A stretch of 64,000 bases of DNA from Parvibaculum sp002684405 (lineage in GTDB: Bacteria; Pseudomonadota; Alphaproteobacteria; Parvibaculales; Parvibaculaceae). Made by a program: the position numbers and the translations under genes. The notes below the pieces were generated by a model. That model worked only from the letters and a program-made list of their open reading frames with translations, made no database searches and was not told where the DNA came from. The stretch covers positions 1,091,722 through 1,155,721 of the forward strand of contig OZ223205.1 of assembly GCA_965140395.1 (NCBI GenBank). The letters are read 5' to 3'. Below are positions 8,222 to 16,815 of this stretch, one piece after another. Each line of letters opens with the position of its first letter. Position 1 is the stretch's first letter.

Positions 8222-8803
8222 ATGGACGCCTTCCTGATTTCCACCGTCACCGTCGCCATCGCCGAAATCGGCGACAAGACGCAGCTTCTGGCGCTGATCC
8301 TTGCACTGCGCTTTCGCCAGCCCTGGCCGGTCGTCTGGGGCATTCTCGCGGCGACGCTTGCCAATCACGCACTCGCCGCCTGGGCGGGGGTGGAACTTGC
8401 CGGGTTTATGGACCGCGAACTCATGACGCGTCTCGTCGGCGTCTCCTTCATCTTGATGGGCTTCTGGGCGCTGATCCCCGACAAGGCGCCGGAGGAAGAT
8501 GCAACGGAACTCGACCGCACGAAAAAGTTCGGGCCTTTCCTTGCCACCCTCGTCGCCTTCTTTCTGGTGGAGATCGGCGACAAGACCCAGATCGCCACCG
8601 CGGCGCTGGCGGTGCGTTTCGATTCCGTGCTTCACGTAGCGGCAGGGACGACATTGGGCATGATGGTCGCCAATGTGCCGGTGGTGTTTTTCGGCGAGAA
8701 GGTCGCTCGGTTCGTGCCGCTTGGCTGGGTGCGCGCAACCGCCGCGTTCATCTTCATCGCCCTTGGCGCGGTCACGCTGCTTTCCGCCTTCGGGTATCTC
8801 TGA
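8222..8803 (+). CDS. TMEM165/GDT1 (UPF0016) family Mn2+ exporter
   Basis: 193 residues, about six membrane helices in two inverted halves. Each half has the family's EIGDKT motif (about residues 15-20 and 117-122), whose acidic residues bind the cation. Bacterial members (MneA, MntX-like) export manganese. The start ATG 8222 is chosen because EIGDKT then lies in the first helix; a longer in-frame extension to 8087 runs back into the riboswitch and has no family similarity. Regulation by the manganese riboswitch just upstream is expected: high Mn2+ turns expression on. Confidence 0.93.
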   Translation: MDAFLISTVTVAIAEIGDKTQLLALILALRFRQPWPVVWGILAATLANHALAAWAGVELAGFMDRELMTRLVGVSFILMGFWALIPDKAPEEDATELDRTKKFGPFLATLVAFFLVEIGDKTQIATAALAVRFDSVLHVAAGTTLGMMVANVPVVFFGEKVARFVPLGWVRATAAFIFIALGAVTLLSAFGYL

Positions 8804-8869
8804 CGCTTCCTTCGCTCACGCGCTCTGCCTATGCTGCGCGAAACGATATTGAAAAAGAGGGAGGTGCCC

Positions 8870-9856
8870 ATGCGGGCGATGCGTGTGCATGAGCTGTCGG
8901 AAGATATTTCCGTTCTGCGAATGGATGATATGGACTTGCCGCCGCCCGGTCCCGGCGAAGTGCGGTTGAAGCTCAAGGCCTGCTCGGTGAACTTCCCCGA
9001 CATCCTGATGGTGCAGGGCAAATATCAGTTCAAGCCGGAGCTGCCTTTCTCGCCCGGCATGGAGGGCGCGGGTATCGTCGCCGAGCTGGGCGAGGGCGTC
9101 ACGACACTGAAAGTCGGCGATCATGTCGTTGCGGGCTTGCGCATCGGCGGTTTCGCGGAGGAAGTGAACGCATCGGCTGAAGCCTGCCGCCCCATCCCGC
9201 AAGGCATGGATTTCGCCAGGGCCGCGGCCTATCCGGCAGCCTATCTCACGGCCTATGTCGCGCTCGTTTGCCGCGGTCATTTGCAGCCGGGCGAAACGCT
9301 TCTCGTCCATGGCAGCACCGGCGGCGTCGGGCTTGCCGCCGTCGAGATGGGAAAGCTGCTCGGCGCAACGGTGATCGCGACATCGGCGTCGGACGAAAAA
9401 CTCAAAGTGGTGAAGGCGCGCGGGGCCGACCATGTGCTCAACATCAATGACGGTTTCAAGGACAAGGTGAAGGAACTCACCGGCGGCAACGGCGCCGATG
9501 TGATCTACGATCCGGTGGGTGGCGACGTATTCGACGAGAGCGTGCGCTGCATCGCCTGGAACGGACGCCTGCTCGTCATCGGCTTCACCAGCGGCCGTAT
9601 CCCGTCCGTCCCCGTCAATATGCCGCTCATCAAGGGGTTTTCCGTCGTCGGCGTCCGGGCGGGCGAATATGGCCGCCGCGACCCGGAGGCGGGCAAGGCC
9701 AATATCGAAGCCATCGATCGTCTGGCTGCGGAGGGAAAGATCGACCCCTATATTTGCGCCCGCTTTCCGCTGGAAAAGGCGGCAGACGCCATGCGCATGC
9801 TGCAAAACCGCGAGGTTGTCGGTAAGGTCGTGATCGAAATGAACGGGGAGAACTGA
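8870..9856 (+). CDS. NADPH:quinone oxidoreductase family protein (zinc-free MDR)
   Basis: 328 residues. GroES-like N-terminal part (LKACSVNFPDILMVQGKYQFKP, FSPGMEGAGIV) and a Rossmann domain with VHGSTGGVGLAAVEMGKLLGA. No structural or catalytic zinc cysteines, so it belongs to the quinone oxidoreductase/Qor branch of medium-chain dehydrogenases. Expected reaction: NADPH-dependent reduction of quinones or enones in the cytoplasm. ATG 8870 is preceded by GGGAGGTG, and so preferred over 8831. The lipoprotein gene starts three bases after its stop, so they share an operon. Confidence 0.92.
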   Translation: MRAMRVHELSEDISVLRMDDMDLPPPGPGEVRLKLKACSVNFPDILMVQGKYQFKPELPFSPGMEGAGIVAELGEGVTTLKVGDHVVAGLRIGGFAEEVNASAEACRPIPQGMDFARAAAYPAAYLTAYVALVCRGHLQPGETLLVHGSTGGVGLAAVEMGKLLGATVIATSASDEKLKVVKARGADHVLNINDGFKDKVKELTGGNGADVIYDPVGGDVFDESVRCIAWNGRLLVIGFTSGRIPSVPVNMPLIKGFSVVGVRAGEYGRRDPEAGKANIEAIDRLAAEGKIDPYICARFPLEKAADAMRMLQNREVVGKVVIEMNGEN

Positions 9857-9859
9857 TCG

Positions 9860-10420
9860 ATGGCACGAAAGCCCGGAACGAAAGCGTCGCTCGCGGCGGT
9901 CGCGATCCTGTTACTGGTTGCGGCATGTTCCGGGCCGAAGGCCATCAAGGTCACCGAAGAAGGCGTCGGCCCCATTACCGGCATCACCGCCTTCGATCCC
10001 GACGCCGTGTCGGCCCTTCTGCCGGGCACGACGGTTTCGCGTCGGCAGGTCTCGCGCGAGGGAGAGAAATATCCCATCATCCTCGTCGAGGAAAAAGACG
10101 AGAAGATGATGGAAGTTGTACCGGATGCGGACGAGCGGTCGGTCGCGGGCGTCATCGTCTTCTCGCCCGGCATTCGCGACATGCACGGCATTCATGTCGG
10201 CAGCCTCTATACCGACATCTACAAGAAAGACGACAAGCCTCAATGTCTGCCGGGCGTCGAGGAATATGCCGGACGGCTTTTCTGCCCGGCCGCCGAGTCG
10301 ACGCGCATCTATTACGAGCTTGCCGGCAAATGGGACGGGCCGGACGGCAAGGTGCCGCCCGACGACGTCATTCGGAACTGGAAGGTCACGGCAATCCACT
10401 GGCGCGCCAGCGCGGTTTAA
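9860..10420 (+). CDS. Lipoprotein of unknown function (possibly DUF1131-like)
   Basis: 186 residues with a lipoprotein signal: basic start, hydrophobic stretch, lipobox LLVAAC with the lipidated Cys near residue 22. Mature part contains GVGPITGITAFD and FSPGIRDMHGIHVG. The GVGPI region and size recall the RpoE-regulated lipoprotein YfeY (DUF1131), but I am not certain. Located at the inner or outer membrane, facing the periplasm. Immediately follows the quinone oxidoreductase gene and converges with the SDR gene. Confidence 0.75.
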   Translation: MARKPGTKASLAAVAILLLVAACSGPKAIKVTEEGVGPITGITAFDPDAVSALLPGTTVSRRQVSREGEKYPIILVEEKDEKMMEVVPDADERSVAGVIVFSPGIRDMHGIHVGSLYTDIYKKDDKPQCLPGVEEYAGRLFCPAAESTRIYYELAGKWDGPDGKVPPDDVIRNWKVTAIHWRASAV

Positions 10421-10437
10421 CCTGCGCCGTTTGACGG

Positions 10438-11325
10438 TCACACGCTGCGCTGCGCCTTGTCCTTGTCGTTCGCGCTGCGGATCATGTCCCGCATCTGGTC
10501 CCAGTCGTCATCCTTGAGCGAGGAGAGCCGCGAGAAATTGCCACCGCCCGCGGAATAGGCCGCACCGTCGATGGCGATAGTCTGGCCGGAAAGATAGTTG
10601 CAGCCATCCCCCATCAGGAAGGTGGCGAGGTTCTTCAGCTCGTCCATCTGCCCCACGCGCCCCATCGGAATGCCGTCGCGTTCCTGATCGCCATCGGTCG
10701 ACTGGCCGGGGCTCAGCCGCGCCCATGCGCCTTCGGTGGGGAAGGGGCCGGGCGCGATCGCATTGAGGCGGATGCCGTACTGGCCCCATTCGGCGGCAAG
10801 CGATTTGGTCATGATGTTGACGCCCGCCTTCGACATGGCCGACGGCACGGTGAAGGGACCGCCGTTCCACACCCAGGTGGTGAGGATGGAAATCACGCTG
10901 CCCGGCACGCCGTCGCGGATCCAGCGCGTACCGCAGGCATGCGTCACATAGAAGGTGCCGTGAAAGACGATATTGGCGATGGCGTCGAAACCGCGCGTGG
11001 AAAGATCCTTGGTCGGACTGATGAAATTGCCCGCCGCATTGTTGACGAGGCCGGTGAGCGGACCGCTCGCCCAGATCTCTTCGATCATCTCGTCCACGGC
11101 TTCGGCGACGCGAATGTCCACGCTATGCGTTTTCACCGACCCGCCATGCTTGTCCATCAGCTCGGCGGCCGTGTCGTCGAGCACTTTCTTGCGGCGCCCG
11201 CAAATATGGATATCGGCGCCGAGCCGCAGATAATCCTCGGCCATTTCCTTGCCGAGGCCCGTGCCGCCGCCGGTGACGAGAATGCGTTTTCCTGTGAGAA
11301 GCCCCTCGCGGAACATCGAAACCAT
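10438..11325 (-). CDS. SDR family oxidoreductase, dienoyl-/enoyl-CoA reductase type
   Basis: 295 residues, Rossmann fold. VTGGGTGLGKEMAEDY binds the nucleotide, and NNAAGNF follows. In the catalytic region SAMSKAGVNIM the Lys is present while the classical Tyr four residues earlier is replaced, as in mammalian 2,4-dienoyl-CoA reductase (DECR/PECR) relatives. That suggests NADPH-dependent reduction of unsaturated acyl-CoA, in keeping with the fatty-acid content of the region. The start at 11325 follows a strong AAGGAGG ribosome-binding site, so the longer 306-residue reading is unlikely. Confidence 0.85.
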   Translation of the reverse strand: MVSMFREGLLTGKRILVTGGGTGLGKEMAEDYLRLGADIHICGRRKKVLDDTAAELMDKHGGSVKTHSVDIRVAEAVDEMIEEIWASGPLTGLVNNAAGNFISPTKDLSTRGFDAIANIVFHGTFYVTHACGTRWIRDGVPGSVISILTTWVWNGGPFTVPSAMSKAGVNIMTKSLAAEWGQYGIRLNAIAPGPFPTEGAWARLSPGQSTDGDQERDGIPMGRVGQMDELKNLATFLMGDGCNYLSGQTIAIDGAAYSAGGGNFSRLSSLKDDDWDQMRDMIRSANDKDKAQRSV

Positions 11326-11447
11326 GCTGTCCTCCTTGGCCGTTATGACACCGGCCATTCCTTATTGCGTTCGGGAGGGAGGATAGCAGCGAGAGCCGCC
11401 GCGCCTAGTCCCGCACATAGCCTGCGGGACGAGACGCAGCGTCAAAC

Positions 11448-11741
11448 TCAGCTTTGCGGACCGTTCTTGCCGTTGCGTTCGACCAGCACGCTCCAGAGCC
11501 GCACGATGATGAAGATCGGAATCACCACGATGGCGCCCAGCATGAAATATTCGCCGGACCAGCGAATGGCGTCGAAGCCCATTTCCCAGACGCGCATGAA
11601 GGTGTCGATGAAATCGCGCCACAAATCGACCGGTCGGATGCCGAACACCGCCAGCACGATGCCCACCACCACCGAGGCGATGGCGAGCTTCAGAAGGGTC
11701 GGTAGCAGCGGCCCGCCAAGCAGTTTGTCCATATCCGGCAT
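11448..11741 (-). CDS. Small inner-membrane protein (DUF6460-like)
   Basis: 97 residues with two membrane helices: LAIASVVVGIVLAVFGI (about 18-34) and FMLGAIVVIPIFIIVRLW (about 66-83). The loop between contains DLWRDFIDTFMRVWEMG. Small proteins of this pattern are widespread in alphaproteobacteria; I believe the family is DUF6460, function unknown. It lies 21 bases after the MscS-like gene and is probably co-transcribed with it. An eight-base-pair hairpin at 11408-11430 follows, without a T-run. Confidence 0.7.
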   Translation of the reverse strand: MPDMDKLLGGPLLPTLLKLAIASVVVGIVLAVFGIRPVDLWRDFIDTFMRVWEMGFDAIRWSGEYFMLGAIVVIPIFIIVRLWSVLVERNGKNGPQS

Positions 11742-11762
11742 CCTTTGGATTGTTGGGCGGAA

Positions 11763-12605
11763 CTAGTCCGCGGCGTCAGCGATCTGATAGACCGTACGCG
11801 AGGGGAAGGGGATCGTGATGCCTTCCGCGTCGAAACGCTCTTTCACCTTCTTCGTAATCTCGAACTTGGTGGGCCAATAGTCGGCATTGGCGACCCACAG
11901 CCGCATCACGATATCGACGGAGCTGTCATTGAGCCCGATCACGCCGAGGAAGGGCTCGGGCTGCTTCATGCTGCGCGGATCGGCTTCATAGACGGAGCGG
12001 ATGATCTCCATCGCCTTGTCGATGTCGTCGCCATAGGAAATCCCGAATGTGATGTCGACGCGCCGCGTCGGATAGGACGAATAGTTTTTCAGCGGCTGTC
12101 CCCAGATGCCGCTGTTCGGCACGATGATCTGCACATTGTCCGGCGTGTTGAGTTCGGTGAAGAACAGGGTGAGTTCCTTCACCGTGCCGGCGATGCCGCC
12201 GATCTCCACATATTGCCCGGTACGGAAGGGACGGAAGATGAGAAGCATCACGCCCGCCGCCACATTGGACAGCGTGCCCTGAAGGGCAAGGCCGACGGCC
12301 AGACCGGCGGCGCCCATGACGGCGATGAGCGAGGTCGTCTCGATCCCGAACTCGCCGAGCACGGCCAGAAGGGTGGCGGCGATGATGAGGTATCGGACGA
12401 TGCTGCCGAAAAAGCTCTGCAGCATGTCGTCCTTCACCGGCCCGCGTGCCAGCGCCCGCATGGTCCAGGTCTTTGCGCGCCCGGCAAACCAGAAGCCGAC
12501 GATAAGGATAAGGATGGCGGCGACGAAGCTGACCCCGTACTGGAGAGCAAAAGGCAGCAAGGCGTCGATATTCTGCTGAACGATGGCGGGCATCTGCGCG
12601 AGCAT
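11763..12605 (-). CDS. MscS-like mechanosensitive ion channel
   Basis: 280 residues, the length of E. coli MscS. Three membrane segments in the first 110 residues; the pore helix region MGAAGLAVGLALQGTLSNVAAGVMLLIFRPFR (described here by its start MGAAGLAVG and end IFRPFR) is the MscS signature, followed by the beta domain (GIAGTVKELTLFFTELNT) and alpha/beta cytoplasmic cage. It releases osmolytes on hypo-osmotic shock. Start 12605 has AGGAG upstream, whereas the 25-residue N-terminal extension lacks hydrophobic character. Co-directional with the small membrane protein downstream. Confidence 0.95.
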   Translation of the reverse strand: MLAQMPAIVQQNIDALLPFALQYGVSFVAAILILIVGFWFAGRAKTWTMRALARGPVKDDMLQSFFGSIVRYLIIAATLLAVLGEFGIETTSLIAVMGAAGLAVGLALQGTLSNVAAGVMLLIFRPFRTGQYVEIGGIAGTVKELTLFFTELNTPDNVQIIVPNSGIWGQPLKNYSSYPTRRVDITFGISYGDDIDKAMEIIRSVYEADPRSMKQPEPFLGVIGLNDSSVDIVMRLWVANADYWPTKFEITKKVKERFDAEGITIPFPSRTVYQIADAAD

Positions 12606-12718
12606 GTGGTCTGGCTCCTGATGGTTGGCGACCCCTGAAAGCGCGCAGTTTCCCATGTTTACGCATATGAAAAAAGACAAGGTTTGCCGTCTTGCAGGGG
12701 GCAGCTAGGCTCAACGCC

Positions 12719-15280
12719 ATGAGCGAGCCCTTATCCACAGCCGACACCGACCTGCTGCCCGGACCCTTCCGGGACTGGTTCGCCGCGCGCGGTTGGGCCC
12801 CGCGCGCCCATCAGCTCCAGTTGCTGGAGATCGCTGAAAGCGGCCGCTCCGTCCTGCTCATCGCCCCCACCGGAGCAGGCAAGACGCTGGCGGGCTTCCT
12901 GCCGTCGCTGGTGGAGCTTTCGGCGGGGCGGGGCGGCGGGTTGCACACCCTCTACATCTCGCCGCTCAAGGCGTTGGCGGTGGACATCAAGCGCAATCTC
13001 GAAACCCCGATTAGCGAGATGGGCCTTGATATATCGGTGGAAACCCGCACCGGCGACACGCCGCAGAACCGTCGCCTGCGCCAGCGTCACACACCGCCCG
13101 ACATCCTGATGACGACGCCGGAACAATTGGCGCTGCTGCTCTCTTATCCGGATGCGGATAAATTTTTCGGCTCTTTGTCATGCGTCGTGCTGGACGAGCT
13201 TCACGCACTGGCGAACTCCAAGCGCGGCGACCTTCTGGCGCTGGGTCTCGCCCGCCTGTCGGCGCTTGCGCCGTCGCTTCGCCGGGTAGGCCTTTCCGCC
13301 ACCGTGGCCGAGCCGGACGAGCTGCGCCGCTATCTCATGCCCCAACCCATAATGGGTGATGCAATGGCGGAAATCGTCACCGCGCCGCCGGGCGCCGTGC
13401 CGGAATTGGGCATTTTGACCCCGAAAGGGCCGGAACCTGATTCGGCGGCGAAGCTGCCTGACGCACGGATCCCCCCCGCTCGAATACCCTGGTCCGGACA
13501 CTCCGCGCGCCATGCGCTGCCTGCCGTCTATGAAGAGATCAAGCGCAACCGCATGGTGCTGGTCTTCGTCAACACGCGCTCCCAGGCCGAATTCGTCTTT
13601 CAGTCGCTCTGGCATCTGAACGAGGACACGCTGCCCATCGCGCTCCATCACGGCTCGCTGGCGCCGGAAGCGCGCCGCAAGGTGGAGGCGGCCATGGCGG
13701 CGGGCTCGTTGCGCGCCGTCGTCTGTACCTCCACGCTCGATCTCGGCATCGACTGGGGCGATGTCGATCTCGTCGTCAATATGGGCGCGCCGAAAGGCGC
13801 AAGCCGTCTGCTGCAACGCATCGGCCGCGCCAATCACCGGCTCGACGAGCCGAGCCGCGCGCTTCTCGTGCCCGCCAATCGTTTCGAGGTGCTGGAATGC
13901 GAGGCCGCCCGCGCCGCCGCGCTGGAAGGCGCGCAGGACGGGCTCGTCGCCCGCAAGGGCGCGCTTGATGTGCTCTCCCAGCATGTGCTGGGCATGGCCT
14001 GTTCCGAACCCTTCGATCCCGATGAGCTTTATACGGAAGTGCGCTCGGCCTCGCCCTATCGCGAACTGACGCGGGACGAGTTCGACCGCGTGGTGGATTT
14101 CGTCGCGACCGGCGGTTATGCGCTCAAGACCTATGACCGCTTCGCGCGCTTGCGTCCCAACAAGCCGCTCGAAGGCGATATGCGCCTGCGCGCCTCCAAT
14201 CCGAAAGTCATCCAGCAATTCCGCATGAATGTCGGCACCATCGTCGAAGCGCCCATGCTGAAAGTCCGCATGATCCGGAAAGGGCGCCGTCCCGTCGGCG
14301 CGGGCGGGGGCAGGGTACTCGGCGAGATCGAGGAATATTTCATCGACCAGCTGTCGCCCGGTGACACCTTTCTCTTTGCCGGGCACATCCTCTCCTTCGA
14401 GGGACTGGCCGAAACCGAAGCGCTGGTGACCAAGGGCGGTGGTGACGAACCCATGATCCCCGCCTATTACGGCGGCAAGTTTCCGCTCTCCACCTATCTC
14501 GCCTCGCGCGTGCGCCGCATGCTGGCCAATAAGGGCGAATGGGCCGCGCTGCCGCGGCAGGTGCAGGACTGGCTCGGCATGCAGGCCTGGCGCTCGCGGC
14601 TCCCCGGCGAGAACGACCTGCTGGTCGAAACCTTTCCCCGCAACGGCAAGTTCTATCTCGTCTGCTATCCCTTCGAAGGCCGTCTCGCGCATCAGACGCT
14701 CGGCATGTTGCTCACGCGCCGTCTGGACCGCGCGGGTGCCCGTCCGCTCGGCTTCGTCGCGTCGGAATATTCGCTCGCCATCTGGTGCCTGCGCGATCCG
14801 GGTCTGATGGCGGACCGCCACGAATTGCCGCTGGGCGAGCTTTTCGGCGAGGACATGCTGGGCGACGATCTTGAAAACTGGCTGGCGGAATCGAGCCTGT
14901 TGAAGCGCACCTTCCGCGACTGCGCCCTTATCTCCGGTTTGATCGAGCGCCGCTTTCCGGGGCAGGAAAAAACCGGGCGGCAGGTCACCTTCTCCGCCGA
15001 CCTCATCTACAATGTGCTGCGCGAACACGAGCCCGATCACATTCTGTTGCAGGCGACGTATCAGGATGCCGCGACCGGCCTCCTTGACGTTGCGCGTGTC
15101 GCTGCCATGTTGACGCGCGTGAAGGGACGAATCGTGCTTGAACGTCTCGACCGCGTCTCCCCGCTCGCCGTGCCCGTGCTGCTCGACATCGGGCGCGAAG
15201 CCGTTCATGGCGAAGCGAACGAGGCGCTGCTGGCCGAAGCGGCCGATGAGTTGATCGAAGAAGCGACGAGACTGGTCTAG
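12719..15280 (+). CDS. Ligase-associated DEXH-box DNA helicase (Lhr-like)
   Basis: 853 residues, superfamily 2 helicase of the Lhr group. APTGAGKT (Walker A, about 47-54), VVLDELHAL (DELH box), GLSATV (motif III), STLDLGIDWGDVD and QRIGRANHR (motifs V and VI) are all intact, followed by the winged-helix and DUF4010-like C-terminal regions typical of Lhr. Alphaproteobacterial members occur with a DNA ligase, an exonuclease and the phosphoesterase PdeM in a DNA-damage-response cassette. Here only PdeM is nearby, after an intervening gene. ATG 12719 is preferred; an upstream TTG at 12692 is possible. Confidence 0.93.
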   Translation: MSEPLSTADTDLLPGPFRDWFAARGWAPRAHQLQLLEIAESGRSVLLIAPTGAGKTLAGFLPSLVELSAGRGGGLHTLYISPLKALAVDIKRNLETPISEMGLDISVETRTGDTPQNRRLRQRHTPPDILMTTPEQLALLLSYPDADKFFGSLSCVVLDELHALANSKRGDLLALGLARLSALAPSLRRVGLSATVAEPDELRRYLMPQPIMGDAMAEIVTAPPGAVPELGILTPKGPEPDSAAKLPDARIPPARIPWSGHSARHALPAVYEEIKRNRMVLVFVNTRSQAEFVFQSLWHLNEDTLPIALHHGSLAPEARRKVEAAMAAGSLRAVVCTSTLDLGIDWGDVDLVVNMGAPKGASRLLQRIGRANHRLDEPSRALLVPANRFEVLECEAARAAALEGAQDGLVARKGALDVLSQHVLGMACSEPFDPDELYTEVRSASPYRELTRDEFDRVVDFVATGGYALKTYDRFARLRPNKPLEGDMRLRASNPKVIQQFRMNVGTIVEAPMLKVRMIRKGRRPVGAGGGRVLGEIEEYFIDQLSPGDTFLFAGHILSFEGLAETEALVTKGGGDEPMIPAYYGGKFPLSTYLASRVRRMLANKGEWAALPRQVQDWLGMQAWRSRLPGENDLLVETFPRNGKFYLVCYPFEGRLAHQTLGMLLTRRLDRAGARPLGFVASEYSLAIWCLRDPGLMADRHELPLGELFGEDMLGDDLENWLAESSLLKRTFRDCALISGLIERRFPGQEKTGRQVTFSADLIYNVLREHEPDHILLQATYQDAATGLLDVARVAAMLTRVKGRIVLERLDRVSPLAVPVLLDIGREAVHGEANEALLAEAADELIEEATRLV

Positions 15281-15294
15281 GGGGAGGGAGGCTG

Positions 15295-16011
15295 GTGTTC
15301 GATCTGGAAAAGCTTGCCGAGAGTGAGGAAGCCCGCAATCGATTCCTTACATGGATGGGAGCGGGGTTCGTGCTTCTGTTCGTCGGATTGAACCTGCTGC
15401 TCGGTTTCGATGGCCTCACACGTGTCGATCACTTTATCACCGACGTCACCGGCAACATGGTCAACCGGCCTTGGATGAAATTGCAGGAGAAATATGGAGG
15501 CGGGCTGGCGACTTTCGCTTATCTGGTGAAAGCCAGATGTCTTGGGTTTGTGTCGCTGGAAATGGTTGTGTCATGCGGAGTCCTTTGCTGGCCACTGATG
15601 AAAAACAAGTTCCTCACAATCTTTCCAGGCCGGAAAGACGATATCAAATCGATGATCGAGCAGGGCGATTTGCGATCAGTCAGGGGATACTCGTGGGCGG
15701 AACAGATGCGACAGGTCTATTTTCTTGGGTTGTTTGCTGCGACGTTAGAGGATCCTCCACGTACAGGCGTTCGTTGGATGCTCCTCACGTTTTTGGCGGT
15801 TTATGCAGTTGAGATCGCTTTTGTCTTATATCTGCCCATCTCAGAGCACTTGGACCCGCTCGGATGGCGTCGCGCGCTGCGGCCTAGTCCGGAAGTGGAC
15901 TTTGCTTTTCTCTTGATGGTGGCTGGCTCGTTGATATTCGCCGGGCCTTATTTCGTGGTAACTCTTCTGCGTTGGATCAAGCCCGGTAGCACTTCGCGTC
16001 AGATTGACTGA
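15295..16011 (+). CDS. Membrane protein of unknown function, lower-GC
   Basis: 238 residues from a GTG start with GGGGGAGGG upstream. Four likely membrane helices: about residues 19-37 (MGAGFVLLFVGLNLLLGF), 82-98, 162-182 (MLLTFLAVYAVEIAFVLYL) and 205-225. The stretch between helices 2 and 3 is charged (GRKDDIKSMIEQGDLRSVRG). No family recognised. Base composition is visibly lower in GC and codon use less biased than both neighbours. It separates the Lhr-like helicase from pdeM, which are normally adjacent, so it looks like an acquired insertion. Confidence 0.75.
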   Translation: MFDLEKLAESEEARNRFLTWMGAGFVLLFVGLNLLLGFDGLTRVDHFITDVTGNMVNRPWMKLQEKYGGGLATFAYLVKARCLGFVSLEMVVSCGVLCWPLMKNKFLTIFPGRKDDIKSMIEQGDLRSVRGYSWAEQMRQVYFLGLFAATLEDPPRTGVRWMLLTFLAVYAVEIAFVLYLPISEHLDPLGWRRALRPSPEVDFAFLLMVAGSLIFAGPYFVVTLLRWIKPGSTSRQID

Positions 16012-16026
16012 GATAGGTATTCAAGT

Positions 16027-16749
16027 TTGTTCGAAACGCGTCTTCGAAAGGAACCCGTCAGGAAACTGCGTGAAACGCCGCTCAGCGTCTGCGGCGCGGC
16101 ACTGACGCCGCTGCCGGAAGGCGCGCTCTGGTGGGCGGACGAGCGCATCCTCGTCGTCGCCGATCTGCATTTCGAAAAAGGCTCCGCCTTCGCCGAACGC
16201 GGTGTCGCCCTGCCGCCCTACGACACGGGCGCGACGCTCACCCGGCTGGAAAAGCTGATGGAAAAATTCGAGCCCGAAACGCTCATCGCGCTGGGCGACA
16301 GCTTCCATGACCGCCGGGCGGAAAAGCGCATGGCGAAGCCCGATGCCGACCGTCTCATTGCCCTCACTTCCGCCTGCGATTGGATCTGGATCGAGGGCAA
16401 TCACGACCCCGTGCCGCCGCGCCGCTTCGGCGGCTCGGTGCAGGGCGAGATGACGGTCGGTCCGCTCACCTTCCGGCACGAGCCGCGGCCCGCGCCCTCC
16501 ACCGGCGAAATCGCAGGCCATCTTCACCCCTGCGCGGCGGTGCGCGTGCGCGGACGGCGCTTGCGGCGCCGCTGCTTCGTCAGCGACACGACGCGCGCCA
16601 TCCTGCCCGCCTTCGGCGCCTATGCGGGCGGCCTCAACGTGCTGGACCGCGCCTATGCCGGGCTCCTGCCGGGCCGGGATTTCCATGCTTGGATGATGGG
16701 CCGAGACGCGGTCGTGCCGGTCTCGGCAACGCGGCTGGAAGGCGACTGA
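16027..16749 (+). CDS. pdeM: Ligase-associated DNA damage response endonuclease PdeM
   Basis: 240 residues, calcineurin-like metallophosphoesterase. Metal-binding motifs are in order: VVADLHFEKG (about 43), LGDSFHD (about 88), GNHDP (about 119), and AGHLHPC (about 158). The family is the nuclease partner of the Lhr-like helicase in the ligase-associated repair cassette. No ATG is available; the most upstream candidate is a TTG at 16027, which gives a poor ribosome-binding context. The 5' end may have been altered when the preceding gene was inserted. Confidence 0.9.
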   Translation: MFETRLRKEPVRKLRETPLSVCGAALTPLPEGALWWADERILVVADLHFEKGSAFAERGVALPPYDTGATLTRLEKLMEKFEPETLIALGDSFHDRRAEKRMAKPDADRLIALTSACDWIWIEGNHDPVPPRRFGGSVQGEMTVGPLTFRHEPRPAPSTGEIAGHLHPCAAVRVRGRRLRRRCFVSDTTRAILPAFGAYAGGLNVLDRAYAGLLPGRDFHAWMMGRDAVVPVSATRLEGD

Positions 16750-16760
16750 ATTCCTTGAAC

Positions 16761-16798
16761 CGTCATGCCCCGCTTCATGCGGGGCATCCACGTCTTCG
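16761..16798. repeat. REP-like palindromic repeat, copy 1
   Basis: 38-base element starting CGTCATGCCCCGC and ending GCATCCACGTCTTCG, with a stem GCCCCGC/GCGGGGC around TTCAT. An identical 38-base copy occurs at 61994-62031. It lies between the convergent pdeM and ccdA genes, where it may also act as a transcription or mRNA end signal. Confidence 0.85.
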
Positions 16799-16815
16799 GA
16801 CCTTTCCGGAAAACC

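Noticed and set aside
13178..15208. Minus-strand open frame of about 676 codons
   Set aside because: Antisense to the Lhr-like helicase with all its motifs.
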